A stretch of 64,000 bases of DNA, taken from contig NZ_BDUD01000001.1 in the NCBI RefSeq assembly GCF_003113895.1, positions 1,107,916 to 1,171,915 on the forward strand. The letters are read 5' to 3'. Below, one piece after another: positions 1-9,435 of this stretch. The DNA is from Nostoc commune NIES-4072 (GTDB lineage Bacteria; Cyanobacteriota; Cyanobacteriia; Cyanobacteriales; Nostocaceae). The notes beneath the pieces are model-generated. The model ran no database searches. It was given only the letters and a program-made list of their open reading frames with translations, and had not been told where the DNA came from. Numbering within the stretch: the stretch's first letter is position 1; the number at the start of each line of letters is the position of its first letter. Made by a program: the position numbers and the translations under genes.

Positions 1-225
1 GTCTTGAGAAATAAAACACATCAATTGTTGCTTCTATTACAGGTTAGGGTTTTATTCTTGATGCTTTATTTGTATCAGATTTTTCGTGATTTGGTATAAG
101 CCCTATAATCTTTATTGGGTGTTGGGTTTAAAAAAGCAACTTCCTCTCAAAAGTATTTTGCTTATTAAGCGTGTCACTATAGAAAATAGAGCAGTAAATT
201 GAGCAATAGGAAGATTAAAGAACCT

Positions 226-1185
226 GTGCAGATAACATTTTTAGGTACGAGTTCCGGTGTACCCACGCGATCGCGCAATGTTTCGAGTGTCGCCCTGAGA
301 TTACCTCAGAGGGCAGAACTGTGGTTATTCGACTGTGGCGAAGGCACCCAGCATCAAATCATCCGGAGTGAACTGAAAATTAGCCAACTCTCGCGAATTT
401 TTATCACTCACATGCACGGCGACCACATCTTTGGCTTGATGGGACTTCTTGCTACTTGCGGCTTGGCTGGCAATGTGGAACGAATTGATATATATGGGCC
501 ACCTGGATTAAATGATTACATTCAAGCCGCCTCCCGTTATTCTTATACACACTTTTCCTATCCCATTAAAGTCCATGCCATCCGTCCAGGGGTAATTTAT
601 GAAGACAATGACTTCACCGTAACCTGCGGTAATTTGCATCATCGCATTACAGCTTTTGGCTACCGCGTAGCCGAAAAAGACCGATCAGGACGTTTTGATA
701 TCGAAAAAGCTAAGGCGTTGCAAATTCCTCCTGGTCGGGTTTATGGTCAACTTAAGCGCGGTGAAACAGTGACGCTTGCGGACGGACGGGTGATTGATGG
801 CACTCAATTATGCGGTCCTACAGAAATTGGTCGAAAAATTGCTTATTGTACAGACACAATTTATTGTGATGGTGCAGTGAAATTGGCAAAAGATGCAGAT
901 GTCTTAATTCACGAAGCAACCTTTGCTCATCAAGATGCAGACATGGCTTTTCAACGGTTGCATTCCACAACTACAATGGCAGCGCAAACAGCTTTAGCTG
1001 CTGGGGCACATCGACTGATTATGAGTCATTTCAGTCCCCGCTATGCTCCTGGCAATACCTTAGAATTGAAGGATCTTCTTCAGGAAGCCCGTATTATTTT
1101 TCCCCGTACTGACATGGCTTATGATTTCATGATTCATGAAGTACCCAGGCGGCGGGAAGTAGAGTTAACCAAGGTAAGCCTTTAA
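226..1185 (+). CDS. rnz: Ribonuclease Z
   Basis: tRNA 3'-processing endonuclease of the metallo-beta-lactamase fold, which removes 3' trailers from pre-tRNAs in the cytoplasm. The N-terminus ITFLGTSSGVPT and the zinc motif HMHGDH (about residues 63-68) are diagnostic; later ligands include the His of GNLHHR, the Asp of YCTDT and the His of MSHFSPRY near the C-terminus. From the GTG at 226 the protein has 319 residues, which fits cyanobacterial RNase Z. A TTG at 199 would add nine residues, but family members begin at MQITFLG, so the GTG is preferred. The gene is monocistronic; a long AT-rich gap follows it. The window's tRNA genes encode no 3' CCA that I can see, so trailer removal is required. 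The family call is secure; only the start is uncertain. Confidence 0.95.
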   Translation: MQITFLGTSSGVPTRSRNVSSVALRLPQRAELWLFDCGEGTQHQIIRSELKISQLSRIFITHMHGDHIFGLMGLLATCGLAGNVERIDIYGPPGLNDYIQAASRYSYTHFSYPIKVHAIRPGVIYEDNDFTVTCGNLHHRITAFGYRVAEKDRSGRFDIEKAKALQIPPGRVYGQLKRGETVTLADGRVIDGTQLCGPTEIGRKIAYCTDTIYCDGAVKLAKDADVLIHEATFAHQDADMAFQRLHSTTTMAAQTALAAGAHRLIMSHFSPRYAPGNTLELKDLLQEARIIFPRTDMAYDFMIHEVPRRREVELTKVSL

Positions 1186-1723
1186 ATTTTGGATTTTAGA
1201 TTTCCTATTGAACCTTTCTAATCTAAAATTAACCAGGCTCTATTTTGGAGTTTAGTAGTCTAATTCATAATGTCTAGCAAATAGACAGCAGTTTAGCTTG
1301 AGGAGTAAGTCAAATAGTTACCTAAGAATTTACGTTTCCCTAAGTATATTAATAATCTAGAACTACTATGAGTTAGATATTTTTATCAATGTATTTATTA
1401 TATTACAAGTTATTTAAATAACTTTAATAGGACAGCACTATTTAAAGCAGAGAATTTTATACTTTAATTTTTAAGAGAAATAATTAATTTATTGTATTGT
1501 CAAGATTTTTCTTCCTGACATAAAATATTTATTAAAAGTTTATTCTTCCAACACTGATTAATAATTTATATACATGAATTGATGAACATGAAAGCGCAAA
1601 TTGAGCTTGTCATTATTGGAAGAATAATTAAGTATGCTATTGCGGCTATAGGTGTAAAAAAATTCGCATTTTTCATAAATCTTCCATATAAATATAGTGT
1701 TTCGATATTAGAGGAGTTTGATA
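1186..1723. other. AT-rich intergenic region with possible promoter
   Basis: About 540 bases with no coding frame or recognisable gene remnant on either strand. A candidate sigma-70-like promoter for the downstream gene is TTGTCA (1497-1502), an 18-base spacer and TAAAAT (1521-1526). This is inferred from sequence only. The ribosome binding site of the next gene, GAGGAG, lies at 1711-1716. Confidence 0.35.
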
Positions 1724-3937
1724 GTGGCTAAGACTAGTCTGAATCAAGAGCAACAGATTACTACTTCAGCACAAGGCGCAGTTGACATCAGACAAATATC
1801 TATTATTTTGCTTCGCCGACGTTTGCTGATTCTGGGAGTTTCCTGTGTAGTGATGTCAACTGCTAGCCTCCTAGCTTTCATTGCCAAACCTACTTACCAG
1901 AGCAATATGCGGATATTGGTGAATTCCAATTTATCTGAAGGCACACAGTCAAATAATATCCCAGAGAGCGCAGACACCAAGGTTACTAAACCAAATTCTC
2001 AAGTTGTTGATTCCACTACTCAGATGAAACTCATGCTGAGTTCTAAGTTGCTTCAGAAAGCCGTAGATTTACTTCATTATGATTATCCTGATATTAGCTT
2101 AAAGGATATCAATGGTCAAATAGAACAGAACAAAAAAGCACCTTTAGAAGTGACTCCAGAAGAGGGAGGTATAGGAGCTAATAAAGTTTTTAGTCAATTA
2201 TTTAAGGTTTCCTTCAATGATGACGATCCAGTCAAAACGCAAAGAGTACTTCAAGCTCTACAAAAAGTCTATCAAAACTATAATAAAGAACAACAAAAAG
2301 AACGTCTCAATCAAGGACTGGCTTTTGTAAATGTTCGCCTACCTGAAATAAAAAAAGAGGTGAGTAAAGCTGAGAAAAATTTGGAACAGTTTCGCAAGAA
2401 ACATAAATTACTCGATCCCGAAGTCCAAAGTAAAATCCTGCTAGAATCTCTAGCTGATATTCAAAAACAGCTACAAAGTACTCGTGCCCACCTTCAAGAT
2501 GTAAATGTTCGCTACGAGAATCTAGAGCAACAAATAGCCTCCTCGTCTCAGCAGAATGCACTAATTTCTTCTCGTTTAAATCAGTCAAGTCGTTATCAAA
2601 CACTATTGAGTGAAATTCAAAAAACTGAACTAGCGTTAGCTAAGGAACGACTACGCTATACAGACGATTACCCATCGGTACAAAAACTAAAGCAGCAACG
2701 CCAAAGTCAACTGTCCTTATTACGAGAAGAGGTGAAAACTATTACTACTAGCAGTAAGGAAGGATCGCTTTTAAAAGAGCAAATGCTAGGGCTTGAGCCA
2801 AAGCTAGTAGACGAGTTAATTTTGCTACAGACAACTGTTTTAGGACTAACTGCTAATGAAAAGAATCTAGCCGAGTCAGAGCAGCAACTTCGCTCTGAGT
2901 TAAACAAATACCCAAGCTTAATAGCAGAGTATAACCGTCTGTTGCCAAAAGTGGAAACTAGTCGTAAAACTCTTGAACAATTACTCCAAGCGCAACAGGC
3001 TTTGGGTTTGAAAATTGCTCAGGAAGGATATAACTGGCAAGTTTTGACAGAACCTGCTCTGGGTACTTATATGGGGAGCAACAGATTATTATTTTTGGTT
3101 GGAGGGGCAGTAATCGGGCCGATTCTAGGTATCTTAGCAGCCCTGATTTTGGAAAAGTTTAATGACGTTATTTATTGTGTCGGAGATTTAAAGAAACTGA
3201 CGAATCTACGTCTATTGGGATCAGTACCAAAACTACCATCATGTAATGTCAAAAAGCGGCGGCTGGCCCTGCCTTGGAATGGGCGACGAAGCTCAGATTA
3301 CTCTATAATAGAAGCTAGTACTAGATTACCTGTCCATGAAACTCTGGACATGATCTACCAAAATATTCAAATATTAAAATATCCCTTACCCTTTAAGTCA
3401 TTGATGTTGACTTCAGCACTACCAGGGGAAGGGAAAACAACTTTAGTATTAGGGCTTGTAGCTAGCGCTACCCGAATGCACCGACGGGTATTAGTTATTG
3501 ATGCTAATTTACATAATCCTAGCCTGCACAAAATCCTGGAATTATCCAATGACTGGGGACTATCTCTGTTATTACTTGATGAGACGACAACTCATTTTCA
3601 AGATTACATTCAGCCTATTCATCCCTGCATTGATATTTTGACTGCTGGGCCTGAAGCAGAAGACACGGTGAAGTTGCTCAGTTCTAAACGGATGAAAGAA
3701 CTAATTGAGTTGTTTGAGCAAAGTTATGACCTAGTACTGATAGATGCTTCACCTATTTTAGGTACAGTTGATGCTAGAATCGTGGCAGCTTTTTGCAATG
3801 GGATCGTAATGGTAGAGCGCATGGGGAAAGTGAGCCGAACTGAACTGACTCAAGCAACAGAAATTTTGAGTAAGTTGAATTTAATTGGAATTATCGCTAA
3901 TGAAGTGAGCAAGTCTAAAAATGTATTGGCATCGTAA
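1724..3937 (+). CDS. Wzc/CapB-like polysaccharide co-polymerase with BY-kinase domain
   Basis: Inner-membrane chain-length regulator and autokinase of Wzx/Wzy-type exopolysaccharide assembly. The order is an N-terminal Wzz region with a membrane segment at about residues 33-54, a long periplasmic coiled coil (about 190-430), a second membrane segment (about 450-475), and a cytoplasmic P-loop kinase. The kinase carries Walker A PGEGKTT (about 567-573), Walker A' VLVIDAN (about 588-594) and Walker B LVLIDAS (about 669-675). The usual Tyr-rich tail is absent: the protein ends SKSKNVLAS, so kinase cycling may differ or be lost. GTG at 1724 is chosen because GAGGAG sits seven bases upstream; the TTG at 1718 lies only one base after it. 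The flippase and glycosyltransferase genes at 9.4-13.5 kb on the other strand are likely partners. Confidence 0.88.
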   Translation: MAKTSLNQEQQITTSAQGAVDIRQISIILLRRRLLILGVSCVVMSTASLLAFIAKPTYQSNMRILVNSNLSEGTQSNNIPESADTKVTKPNSQVVDSTTQMKLMLSSKLLQKAVDLLHYDYPDISLKDINGQIEQNKKAPLEVTPEEGGIGANKVFSQLFKVSFNDDDPVKTQRVLQALQKVYQNYNKEQQKERLNQGLAFVNVRLPEIKKEVSKAEKNLEQFRKKHKLLDPEVQSKILLESLADIQKQLQSTRAHLQDVNVRYENLEQQIASSSQQNALISSRLNQSSRYQTLLSEIQKTELALAKERLRYTDDYPSVQKLKQQRQSQLSLLREEVKTITTSSKEGSLLKEQMLGLEPKLVDELILLQTTVLGLTANEKNLAESEQQLRSELNKYPSLIAEYNRLLPKVETSRKTLEQLLQAQQALGLKIAQEGYNWQVLTEPALGTYMGSNRLLFLVGGAVIGPILGILAALILEKFNDVIYCVGDLKKLTNLRLLGSVPKLPSCNVKKRRLALPWNGRRSSDYSIIEASTRLPVHETLDMIYQNIQILKYPLPFKSLMLTSALPGEGKTTLVLGLVASATRMHRRVLVIDANLHNPSLHKILELSNDWGLSLLLLDETTTHFQDYIQPIHPCIDILTAGPEAEDTVKLLSSKRMKELIELFEQSYDLVLIDASPILGTVDARIVAAFCNGIVMVERMGKVSRTELTQATEILSKLNLIGIIANEVSKSKNVLAS

Positions 3938-4513
3938 ACTGAAGAAGACACGGGAAACTGAATTTCTTTGCGTATCGCATCCATTTTAATTACCTGCATT
4001 TCAAAAAATCCTACTATCTGCCTTGGTAACACAAGGCAGATGAATATTCAAAACGCGGACATTTTGAGCCTTATAAGCCTCCAAAATACTGGTTTGTTGG
4101 GCGAGACTATTTTCTCCTTTAGATATTTACTTTATAAATTCGGGTGTACTTTTTTGTTAAAAGGTTAGAAAACTAGGGATAAACTAGTAGTCCACTAAGC
4201 AAACATTGACACATTGACAGATGTAAGTTTGAGGTAAAAAGGTTAAAAGTTGTCAGTTATATTACTGCTGACAACAGTTGCTCAAGGGTAAAATCACTGA
4301 GTCCTTTAGCGAATTTTAAGTTTTGGATTGAAGATTCAAAATCTAAATAAGGTCTGAGGGCAAGCAAATTTATTTGTGGAACAAAATTACCCTATAGCTA
4401 AAGCAGAATGCATAATTAGTAAGAGGTGGCAACCTCCTGCGTTGGAGAACTGTCTCATCTTAAAGTAGTAGACGCCATAGTTCGGAGCGTCAATTAGATA
4501 CTAATGTGATTAG
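3938..4513. other. Intergenic region with two stem-loops
   Basis: No convincing gene. A perfect 10-bp stem-loop (arms 4016-4025 and 4032-4041, starting ATCTGCCTTG, 6-base loop) lies 80 bases after the Wzc-like gene and may end its transcript, although no U-tract follows. A second stem-loop with arms GTTGTCAG and CTGACAAC lies near 4248-4275. The 66-codon frame at 3968-4168 overlaps the first hairpin, has no ribosome binding site and resembles nothing known to me. Confidence 0.4.
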
Positions 4514-5668
4514 ATGATCAGCATGAAATTCCAACTTTACTTAGGCTTTTTATTTTCCCAGGTTAAAGTACGTCATTGGTGGGTAAGTGTCCTCTTGTGG
4601 ATTGCTTTGGTTGCCCCAGCTCAAGCGTCTGTAATTCTACGCGTGGCAATTGAGAGGGGTGTTAATCAGGTAAAAGTGGGTAGTTCCACCACTGGGATTG
4701 TTAAGGATAGTACTGGCCGGACTCTTGGACAGTTGCCAGCGATGAGTGCATATTATGCCCAAGCTGTTCCTGGTGGAGTGGCTTTAGATAAGTGGCAGTC
4801 TGGTTTATTTTGGATTGAGCCAACAGGTAAAGGATTCGTTTATATTGGCGATCGCTGGTATCGGGGTAGAACTCTGGTTGTCCCCACAGACAAAGGCTTA
4901 ACGGCTGTTAACTGGGTTGATGATCAAGAGTATCTTTACAGCGTTCTTGGCGGCGAAATGGATGCTAGCTGGCCCCAAGAAGCTTTAAAAGCCCAGGCGA
5001 TCGCAGCTCGTACCTATGCCCTCTATGAGCGAGAAAAACAACGGAATAATCCCGTTTACGATTTAGGTAATAGCCCAGATCGTTGGCAAATTTACAAAGG
5101 CGTTATCAGTGAAGCTCCTGCAACTTACAAAGCAGTTGATGAAACAGCAGGACAGGTATTAACTTACAAAAACCGGATTATTCTCTCAGTTTTCCACGCT
5201 TGTTCTGGGGGGCATACCGAAAATGTTGAAGACGTTTGGGGAAACACCCTGCCGTACCTGCGTGCTGTTCAAGACTATGATCAAAATATCCGCGAGTGTA
5301 ATTGGATAAAAACTTTCTCCCCCAGTGAGATTAGCGCTAAATTCCCTGAAGTGGGCAGTGTGACGGCGATGATTCCAGAAACATTCTCACCTTTTCGCAG
5401 TGTTAAAGTTTTGAAAATTGTCGGCAACAAAGGTACGAAGGTGTTACAGGGCGAGGAAGTGCGGACAGCTCTCAAGTTAAAAAGTACCCGCTTTAGCGTC
5501 ACTAAAGGAGCAGATGGTAGTTTTGTACTTCAAGGGCTTGGCTTCGGTCATGCTTTGGGTATGAGTCAGTGGGGCGCGTACAATCTGGCTCGGCAAGGAG
5601 TGAACCACCTGCAAATTTTGGGACATTATTATCAAGGTGTAGCTTTAACACCAATTCAGGCGAAGTAA
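4514..5668 (+). CDS. SpoIID/LytB domain protein
   Basis: Predicted secreted or membrane-anchored protein of the SpoIID/LytB family, which includes peptidoglycan lytic transglycosylases acting on denuded glycan strands. A hydrophobic signal or anchor covers about residues 22-40 and ends APAQAS. The SpoIID core follows, with EYLYSVLGGEMDASWPQEA, the AQAIAARTYAL motif, HACSGGHTENVEDVWG, and the C-terminal GFGHALGMSQWGAYNLA signature. Length (384) is typical of cyanobacterial members. ATG at 4523 is an alternative start three codons in. Its position after the Wzc-like gene suggests a wall or envelope role, but no operon link is visible across the 576-base gap. Substrate is inferred from the family. 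Confidence 0.9.
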   Translation: MISMKFQLYLGFLFSQVKVRHWWVSVLLWIALVAPAQASVILRVAIERGVNQVKVGSSTTGIVKDSTGRTLGQLPAMSAYYAQAVPGGVALDKWQSGLFWIEPTGKGFVYIGDRWYRGRTLVVPTDKGLTAVNWVDDQEYLYSVLGGEMDASWPQEALKAQAIAARTYALYEREKQRNNPVYDLGNSPDRWQIYKGVISEAPATYKAVDETAGQVLTYKNRIILSVFHACSGGHTENVEDVWGNTLPYLRAVQDYDQNIRECNWIKTFSPSEISAKFPEVGSVTAMIPETFSPFRSVKVLKIVGNKGTKVLQGEEVRTALKLKSTRFSVTKGADGSFVLQGLGFGHALGMSQWGAYNLARQGVNHLQILGHYYQGVALTPIQAK

Positions 5669-5682
5669 GGAGAAAGTTAGGA

Positions 5683-5710
5683 GTACAGACGCGATTAATC
5701 GCGTCTGTAC
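5683..5710. repeat. 28-bp perfect palindrome, dispersed repeat (GACGCGAT family)
   Basis: A perfect palindrome whose left arm is GTACAGACGCGATT. It lies between two convergent genes and could form a terminator-like stem, though no U-run follows. The core GACGCGATKAATCGCGTC recurs at 36371-36393 and, inside smc, at 38650-38672 and 40178-40200. Such palindromes are common in Nostocales genomes. Confidence 0.85.
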
Positions 5711-5768
5711 AAGAGTTAGGAGTTTAAATAAATCTTAATTATTCACTCCTCCCTCTCAACTCTTCACT

Positions 5769-7067
5769 CTATTCTCCACTCCCGCGTTCCAAGCGTTTTT
5801 GCCATTCAGCATCAATTTTTGCGGAACGCTCAACTTCTTGGTCAAGTAAGTCAGTTTCGCTAGAATACACTAAATCTTCCTTGCTAATAACTTTTTCTTT
5901 GGCAAATTGTTGAGCATAGTCGATTTTTTGTTGCAAAGGTGGATCAGGACTTGCTAATAGCCTTGATCTGGAAAAGCGATCGCGATTGCGATCGCCAATT
6001 TTGCGATTACGCCACTGAATCCAAAAATAACGCAATAACGGTATAACTAAGAAACCTGCTCCGTAAGCCAATAGCAGCCAATAAATTCCTTGCACAAAGG
6101 CTACCAGTCCACCTAATTTGACGGCAACAGAGCCATCTCCCAACAAACTTTTTAGTACTAAAGCAAGAACAAAATTTAGTACACCCAACCCAGCACTGAG
6201 CATAATTTGCCCTGAACTTGCAGCACTAAAACGCCAGGGAAATTCCTCCAAGTGATCTGATATTGCATAACGGGGCTTTTTAACTGCACTCACCTGCAAC
6301 TCTGGAAAATAATAAACAATTTGCCCTTCTGGACTTACCGATGGTTGCCCATTAAATCGCGTCAGAACAGGCAGCATATAATCTTCATACTCTCTTGTAT
6401 ATCCCTCGCCAATATCGTCCAAATATGGGGCAATTTGTTCCGCTACCACTGCACCACGGTTATTCCTAATCACCGTAGCAATTTCTTGCCACCGACGTTC
6501 TTCTAAGTTGGCGTTAGGATTACCATCGCCAAACAAAAACGAAAATACAGCTTCAAAGAAATTTAGATTGCTTTCTTCTCGCCTTTCACGTCGCCGTTCC
6601 TGATAGTGAGTGTCATAATTTGGGCTAAAATACCAAAATAAATTTGGAAAATAGAAGAAACCCCCACCACCGTAATTACTGCCCCGATTGTCCCCGTTAC
6701 GGTCTGAATTGATAGAGGTAATGATAATGTAGATGGCTATAGTTATCAGGGTGATAGAAACAATTAAGAAAATTAGAAAAGAAATGCGAATCAGGTAAAA
6801 TAGAACACTCCAGACTTTTTTCCACCATTCCTGCAATCGTAATCGGAAGTATTTATTACGCAAAATTGCTCGAAAATTTTGTGGAAAAAGGTAAACGATA
6901 TCACCTGAATCTGCTACTTGCAAATGTCCCCCAGCATCAGATGCCAAGGCTAACAAGCTTTGATTAGCTTCACCGACATTCAATCCTGCCTCGGTTGCCA
7001 CATCACCAACAGTGACACGGTAGCCAAGTTTTTCTACAGCTTGCATGATGGTGGGACTAGGAGCCAT
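5769..7067 (-). CDS. Conserved cyanobacterial/plastid-type membrane protein
   Basis: Function unknown. About residues 8-60 look like a winged-helix or DNA-binding-like fold (TVGDVATEAGLNVGEANQ). A strong membrane segment follows at about 85-115, then a Gly/Asn-rich stretch and an Arg/Glu-rich segment. A second copy of the N-terminal type of module occurs around 190-260, and two more hydrophobic segments at about 285-310 and 320-345. The C-terminus is charged. As I recall, homologues occur across cyanobacteria and as chloroplast proteins resembling Arabidopsis At5g03900; I hold that link only moderately. ATG at 7067 has a strong AGGAGGGAG ribosome binding site. The gene stands alone, convergent with the SpoIID gene. 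Confidence 0.75.
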   Translation of the reverse strand: MAPSPTIMQAVEKLGYRVTVGDVATEAGLNVGEANQSLLALASDAGGHLQVADSGDIVYLFPQNFRAILRNKYFRLRLQEWWKKVWSVLFYLIRISFLIFLIVSITLITIAIYIIITSINSDRNGDNRGSNYGGGGFFYFPNLFWYFSPNYDTHYQERRRERREESNLNFFEAVFSFLFGDGNPNANLEERRWQEIATVIRNNRGAVVAEQIAPYLDDIGEGYTREYEDYMLPVLTRFNGQPSVSPEGQIVYYFPELQVSAVKKPRYAISDHLEEFPWRFSAASSGQIMLSAGLGVLNFVLALVLKSLLGDGSVAVKLGGLVAFVQGIYWLLLAYGAGFLVIPLLRYFWIQWRNRKIGDRNRDRFSRSRLLASPDPPLQQKIDYAQQFAKEKVISKEDLVYSSETDLLDQEVERSAKIDAEWQKRLERGSGE

Positions 7068-7283
7068 TGCTCTCCCTCCTGTTGAAACTTAATTACCTTT
7101 CTTAAGTATAAAGTTTTATTTGAAGCGACTTGGCAGGAGCAGGGATGAAGCATGAATTATTAAATATAGAAAATACATAAATTAGGCAAACCGACAAGTC
7201 TATTTACTAATAAATAAACGCACACACAGTATGTTATAATTATTTGCCTCAGCTTGGTTAATCAGCAAATTTTCTGCTCAAAT

Positions 7284-7763
7284 ATGGTTCAGTATACTCT
7301 CGCTCAAAGTCCAGAAATTATCCTTACTGTTTCTGGAAAAGATTCGGCAAAAGCCCGTGATAAAGCAATGGATCAGCTGATGGAATTAATGGATTCAGGA
7401 AAGCTACCCACGGAACTAGAAGAAGGATTTGGCCCTCAACAATTAATTGAGGTTAAAGAGTCAACTATTGATAGTGCTAGCGGTGAAGATAGTATTACAC
7501 AAGCTGTCCAGGTTCTAAGTAACCTGGCCACACTTAAGCTGAAAGTTCAAGAATCACGAGCTGAAGCTTTGGAAATTCGCAAAGCGGTTGATGTTCTATT
7601 CACCGACGAATCGGTAACAGAAGAGGAAATTACTCGACTCAAGGAAGGTTTTAAAGTTCTCAAAAATTTTGCCCAAGCTAATGTGCGTTACCAAGAAGCA
7701 CGATCTAAAGCAGAGCAGGCTCGGCAGACTCTGGATCAAGCTCTCAAATCGCCTGACAAGTAA
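7284..7763 (+). CDS. Conserved hypothetical cyanobacterial protein
   Basis: A 159-residue soluble protein that I cannot assign to a function. The N-terminal third has a repetitive helix pattern (SGKDSAKARDKAMDQLMELMDSGKLP). The C-terminal half is strongly helical and probably coiled coil (LKLKVQESRAEALEIRKAV, YQEARSKAEQARQTLDQA). The ATG at 7284 is chosen over a TTG at 7254 because the extra residues are not hydrophobic or domain-like, and the M-V-Q-Y-T-L start looks typical. A strong hairpin terminator lies about 55 bases downstream. There is no operon partner. Confidence 0.7.
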   Translation: MVQYTLAQSPEIILTVSGKDSAKARDKAMDQLMELMDSGKLPTELEEGFGPQQLIEVKESTIDSASGEDSITQAVQVLSNLATLKLKVQESRAEALEIRKAVDVLFTDESVTEEEITRLKEGFKVLKNFAQANVRYQEARSKAEQARQTLDQALKSPDK

Positions 7764-7819
7764 CATTTACAGACTTAGATGCATTGAGATGTGTCTTAAA
7801 AATTTAATTAAACACTTAA

Positions 7820-7845
7820 AAAGACAGGCATAACATCCTGTCTTT
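7820..7845 (+). terminator. Bidirectional hairpin terminator
   Basis: Stem AAAGACAGG / CCTGTCTTT with an 8-base loop and T/A-rich flanks on both sides. It lies between the plus-strand gene ending at 7763 and the 3' end of the minus-strand tRNA-Gln (7853), so it can end both transcripts. Confidence 0.8.
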
Positions 7846-7852
7846 TGGTTTA

Positions 7853-7924
7853 CTGGGGCGCTAGGATTCGAACCTAGGGATGGCGGGACCAAAACCCGCT
7901 GCCTTACCACTTGGCTACGCCCCA
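7853..7924 (-). tRNA. tRNA-Gln (UUG anticodon)
   Basis: Full cloverleaf on the minus strand. The seven-pair acceptor stem is TGGGGCG / CGCCCCA with discriminator G. The anticodon stem GCGGG / CCCGC encloses loop TTTTGGT, anticodon TTG, and the T-arm is CTAGG-TTCGAAT-CCTAG. No CCA is encoded. A hairpin terminator follows in its direction of transcription. Confidence 0.97.
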
Positions 7925-8232
7925 ACAACTTTACTCTAGTTAATATAACAGTTAGACCTAGGTTATTGTCAAGTACTTTTATAGTTAATTTCAGACAAAG
8001 GGTTTTTCCAGCAGAAAATGGATTGATTTAAATTCCTACAGTTCAAGTTAAGTTTACGCAAACAGGCAAAGGCTGAAAGTTTAACGAGGATGATACCTGT
8101 AATGCCTTCGCATCTACATTTGCTTCTGCTCTTTTAAGTATGAATGGCTTTAGGAAAGTAATTAGAGTATATCTTGATACTAAGGATAATCAATCGGGGA
8201 GGCAGGAAAGGTTATTGAGGAAAGAAAGAGGG
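7925..8232. other. Intergenic region, nothing recognised
   Basis: About 300 bases upstream of tRNA-Gln. No gene, repeat or clear promoter was seen apart from generally AT-rich sequence. A purine-rich stretch near 8195-8230 resembles degenerate STRR sequence. Confidence 0.4.
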
Positions 8233-8427
8233 TTATTGTTCAGAAATTCTTTTCTCCCCCTGCTTCCCTACCTTTGCTTCAAAAGGTAAATCAGTTACTC
8301 CATCCTCTACAATTTCTACGATGTTACCTAATCTGTACATCAATACAGCTAGACCACAGGCAAAAGCTTCAGCAATAGTTAAAGTTCTATTTGCAACTAT
8401 TTTCGCAAAAAACTCAAACTTTAGGCA
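8233..8427 (-). pseudogene. Glycosyltransferase family 4 remnant
   Basis: On the minus strand one frame reads ANRTLTIAEAFACGLAV followed by NIVEIVEDGVTDLPFEA, then a stop at 8233-8235. This matches the donor-binding region of GT4 glycosyltransferases (the E-A-F-A-C-G-x-P-V motif and the EIV-x-DG-x-TG-x-x-F motif). Only about 60 codons remain: there is no start, no N-terminal domain, and a stop precedes it at 8428-8430. The tail runs into purine-rich STRR-like sequence. It lies directly downstream of the MurB-like gene in the same orientation, so it is probably the wreck of a former member of the polysaccharide cluster. Confidence 0.7.
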
Positions 8428-8453
8428 TTATGTAGTATTTCGGCAGTAACTAA

Positions 8454-9299
8454 TTAATCAATGGTAATTAGTTCAAGAGCAATTTTTTGTCGAGTTATAA
8501 AATGCAAAATTTTAGCTATTTTAATTAGCATAATTATTGAATAGCTACTTTGTGATTTAGCGAGTATCCAGTTACTAGTTTTAGCTGAAAACATCGATTT
8601 CCCTATAGATAGACCTTTGAGCTTTTCAAGTATTGCATAGTTTGCAGCTTTGAATACCGAGCCGCAGTTAGGTGCTGTATTATCTTGATGTTCTTTTGCC
8701 CAAATTTGCCTTGAAGTTAGAGGATTTTCGGTGAATTCTGTTGGTTCAAACTTGAAAATTGCACTCAATATCAGTTTTGAGTGTATACCAGTAAACATAG
8801 TTTCTCGATAATCTCGTACAATTTGACTATTTTCAAGTGTTTTTACACATCCATCCTCAAAGAAGGTTACACTTTCAACAAAGTCGTATATTGTACATCC
8901 ATGTTGTCTTCCTCTACCAGCGTTCATTGCTAATGCACCACCAATAGTTGCTGGTACAGATGCAAGATAATAGAAAGAATTCATAGAGTTTTGATAACAA
9001 TACTTTAATACTTCCATCACTGAAGCAGAAGAAGATACTTCAAGTCTGTTATTAGGTAAAGGATTTGTGTACTTAGGTAGTTTGTTTTTCAGTATCAATG
9101 ATTGGATATTTTTTTTAACAAACAGCGTGTTAGAGCCATTTCCAATTATATAAATTTTTACTTTATTTTCTTTGGCCCAATTACAGTATTCCTGAAGGTC
9201 ATCTACACTATTTATCTCTCCTACTCGCTCAAAGTAATGTTGTGTTCTATAGTGCGAAAGACTGTTTGATGTTAAAGACTCAATCTTTAAATTAGACAT
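8454..9299 (-). CDS. MurB-like UDP-N-acetylenolpyruvoylglucosamine reductase
   Basis: FAD enzyme family that reduces UDP-GlcNAc-enolpyruvate to UDP-MurNAc. The sequence has the FAD-binding motif IIGNGSNTLF, the PATIGGALAMNAG motif, the catalytic Arg context DYRETMF, the Ser context NCGSVFKA, and a Glu near the very C-terminus (IALELITID), so the catalytic set seems intact. At about 281 residues it ends just after that Glu and is shorter and more divergent than a housekeeping MurB. ATG at 9299 is chosen over an upstream start at 9362 because it begins just before the conserved fold; an AAAGGAG lies rather far upstream (15 bases). Its place among pyruvyl transferase and flippase genes suggests a specialised polysaccharide role. 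Confidence 0.8.
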   Translation of the reverse strand: MSNLKIESLTSNSLSHYRTQHYFERVGEINSVDDLQEYCNWAKENKVKIYIIGNGSNTLFVKKNIQSLILKNKLPKYTNPLPNNRLEVSSSASVMEVLKYCYQNSMNSFYYLASVPATIGGALAMNAGRGRQHGCTIYDFVESVTFFEDGCVKTLENSQIVRDYRETMFTGIHSKLILSAIFKFEPTEFTENPLTSRQIWAKEHQDNTAPNCGSVFKAANYAILEKLKGLSIGKSMFSAKTSNWILAKSQSSYSIIMLIKIAKILHFITRQKIALELITID

Positions 9300-9435
9300 C
9301 TTAATTCTTTCTACTCCTTTTAGATTTTTGATAAAGATAAACAGTTGGCATTTAGCAAACACAGTACAGCCATAAATACGCTATTTTAAAACATTAATTA
9401 TTTTTTATTCCTGCTTTCATTCAACATTACTTTTA

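Noticed and set aside
3968..4168. 66-codon ORF after the Wzc-like gene
   Set aside because: Contains a hairpin, no ribosome binding site, composition of non-coding DNA.
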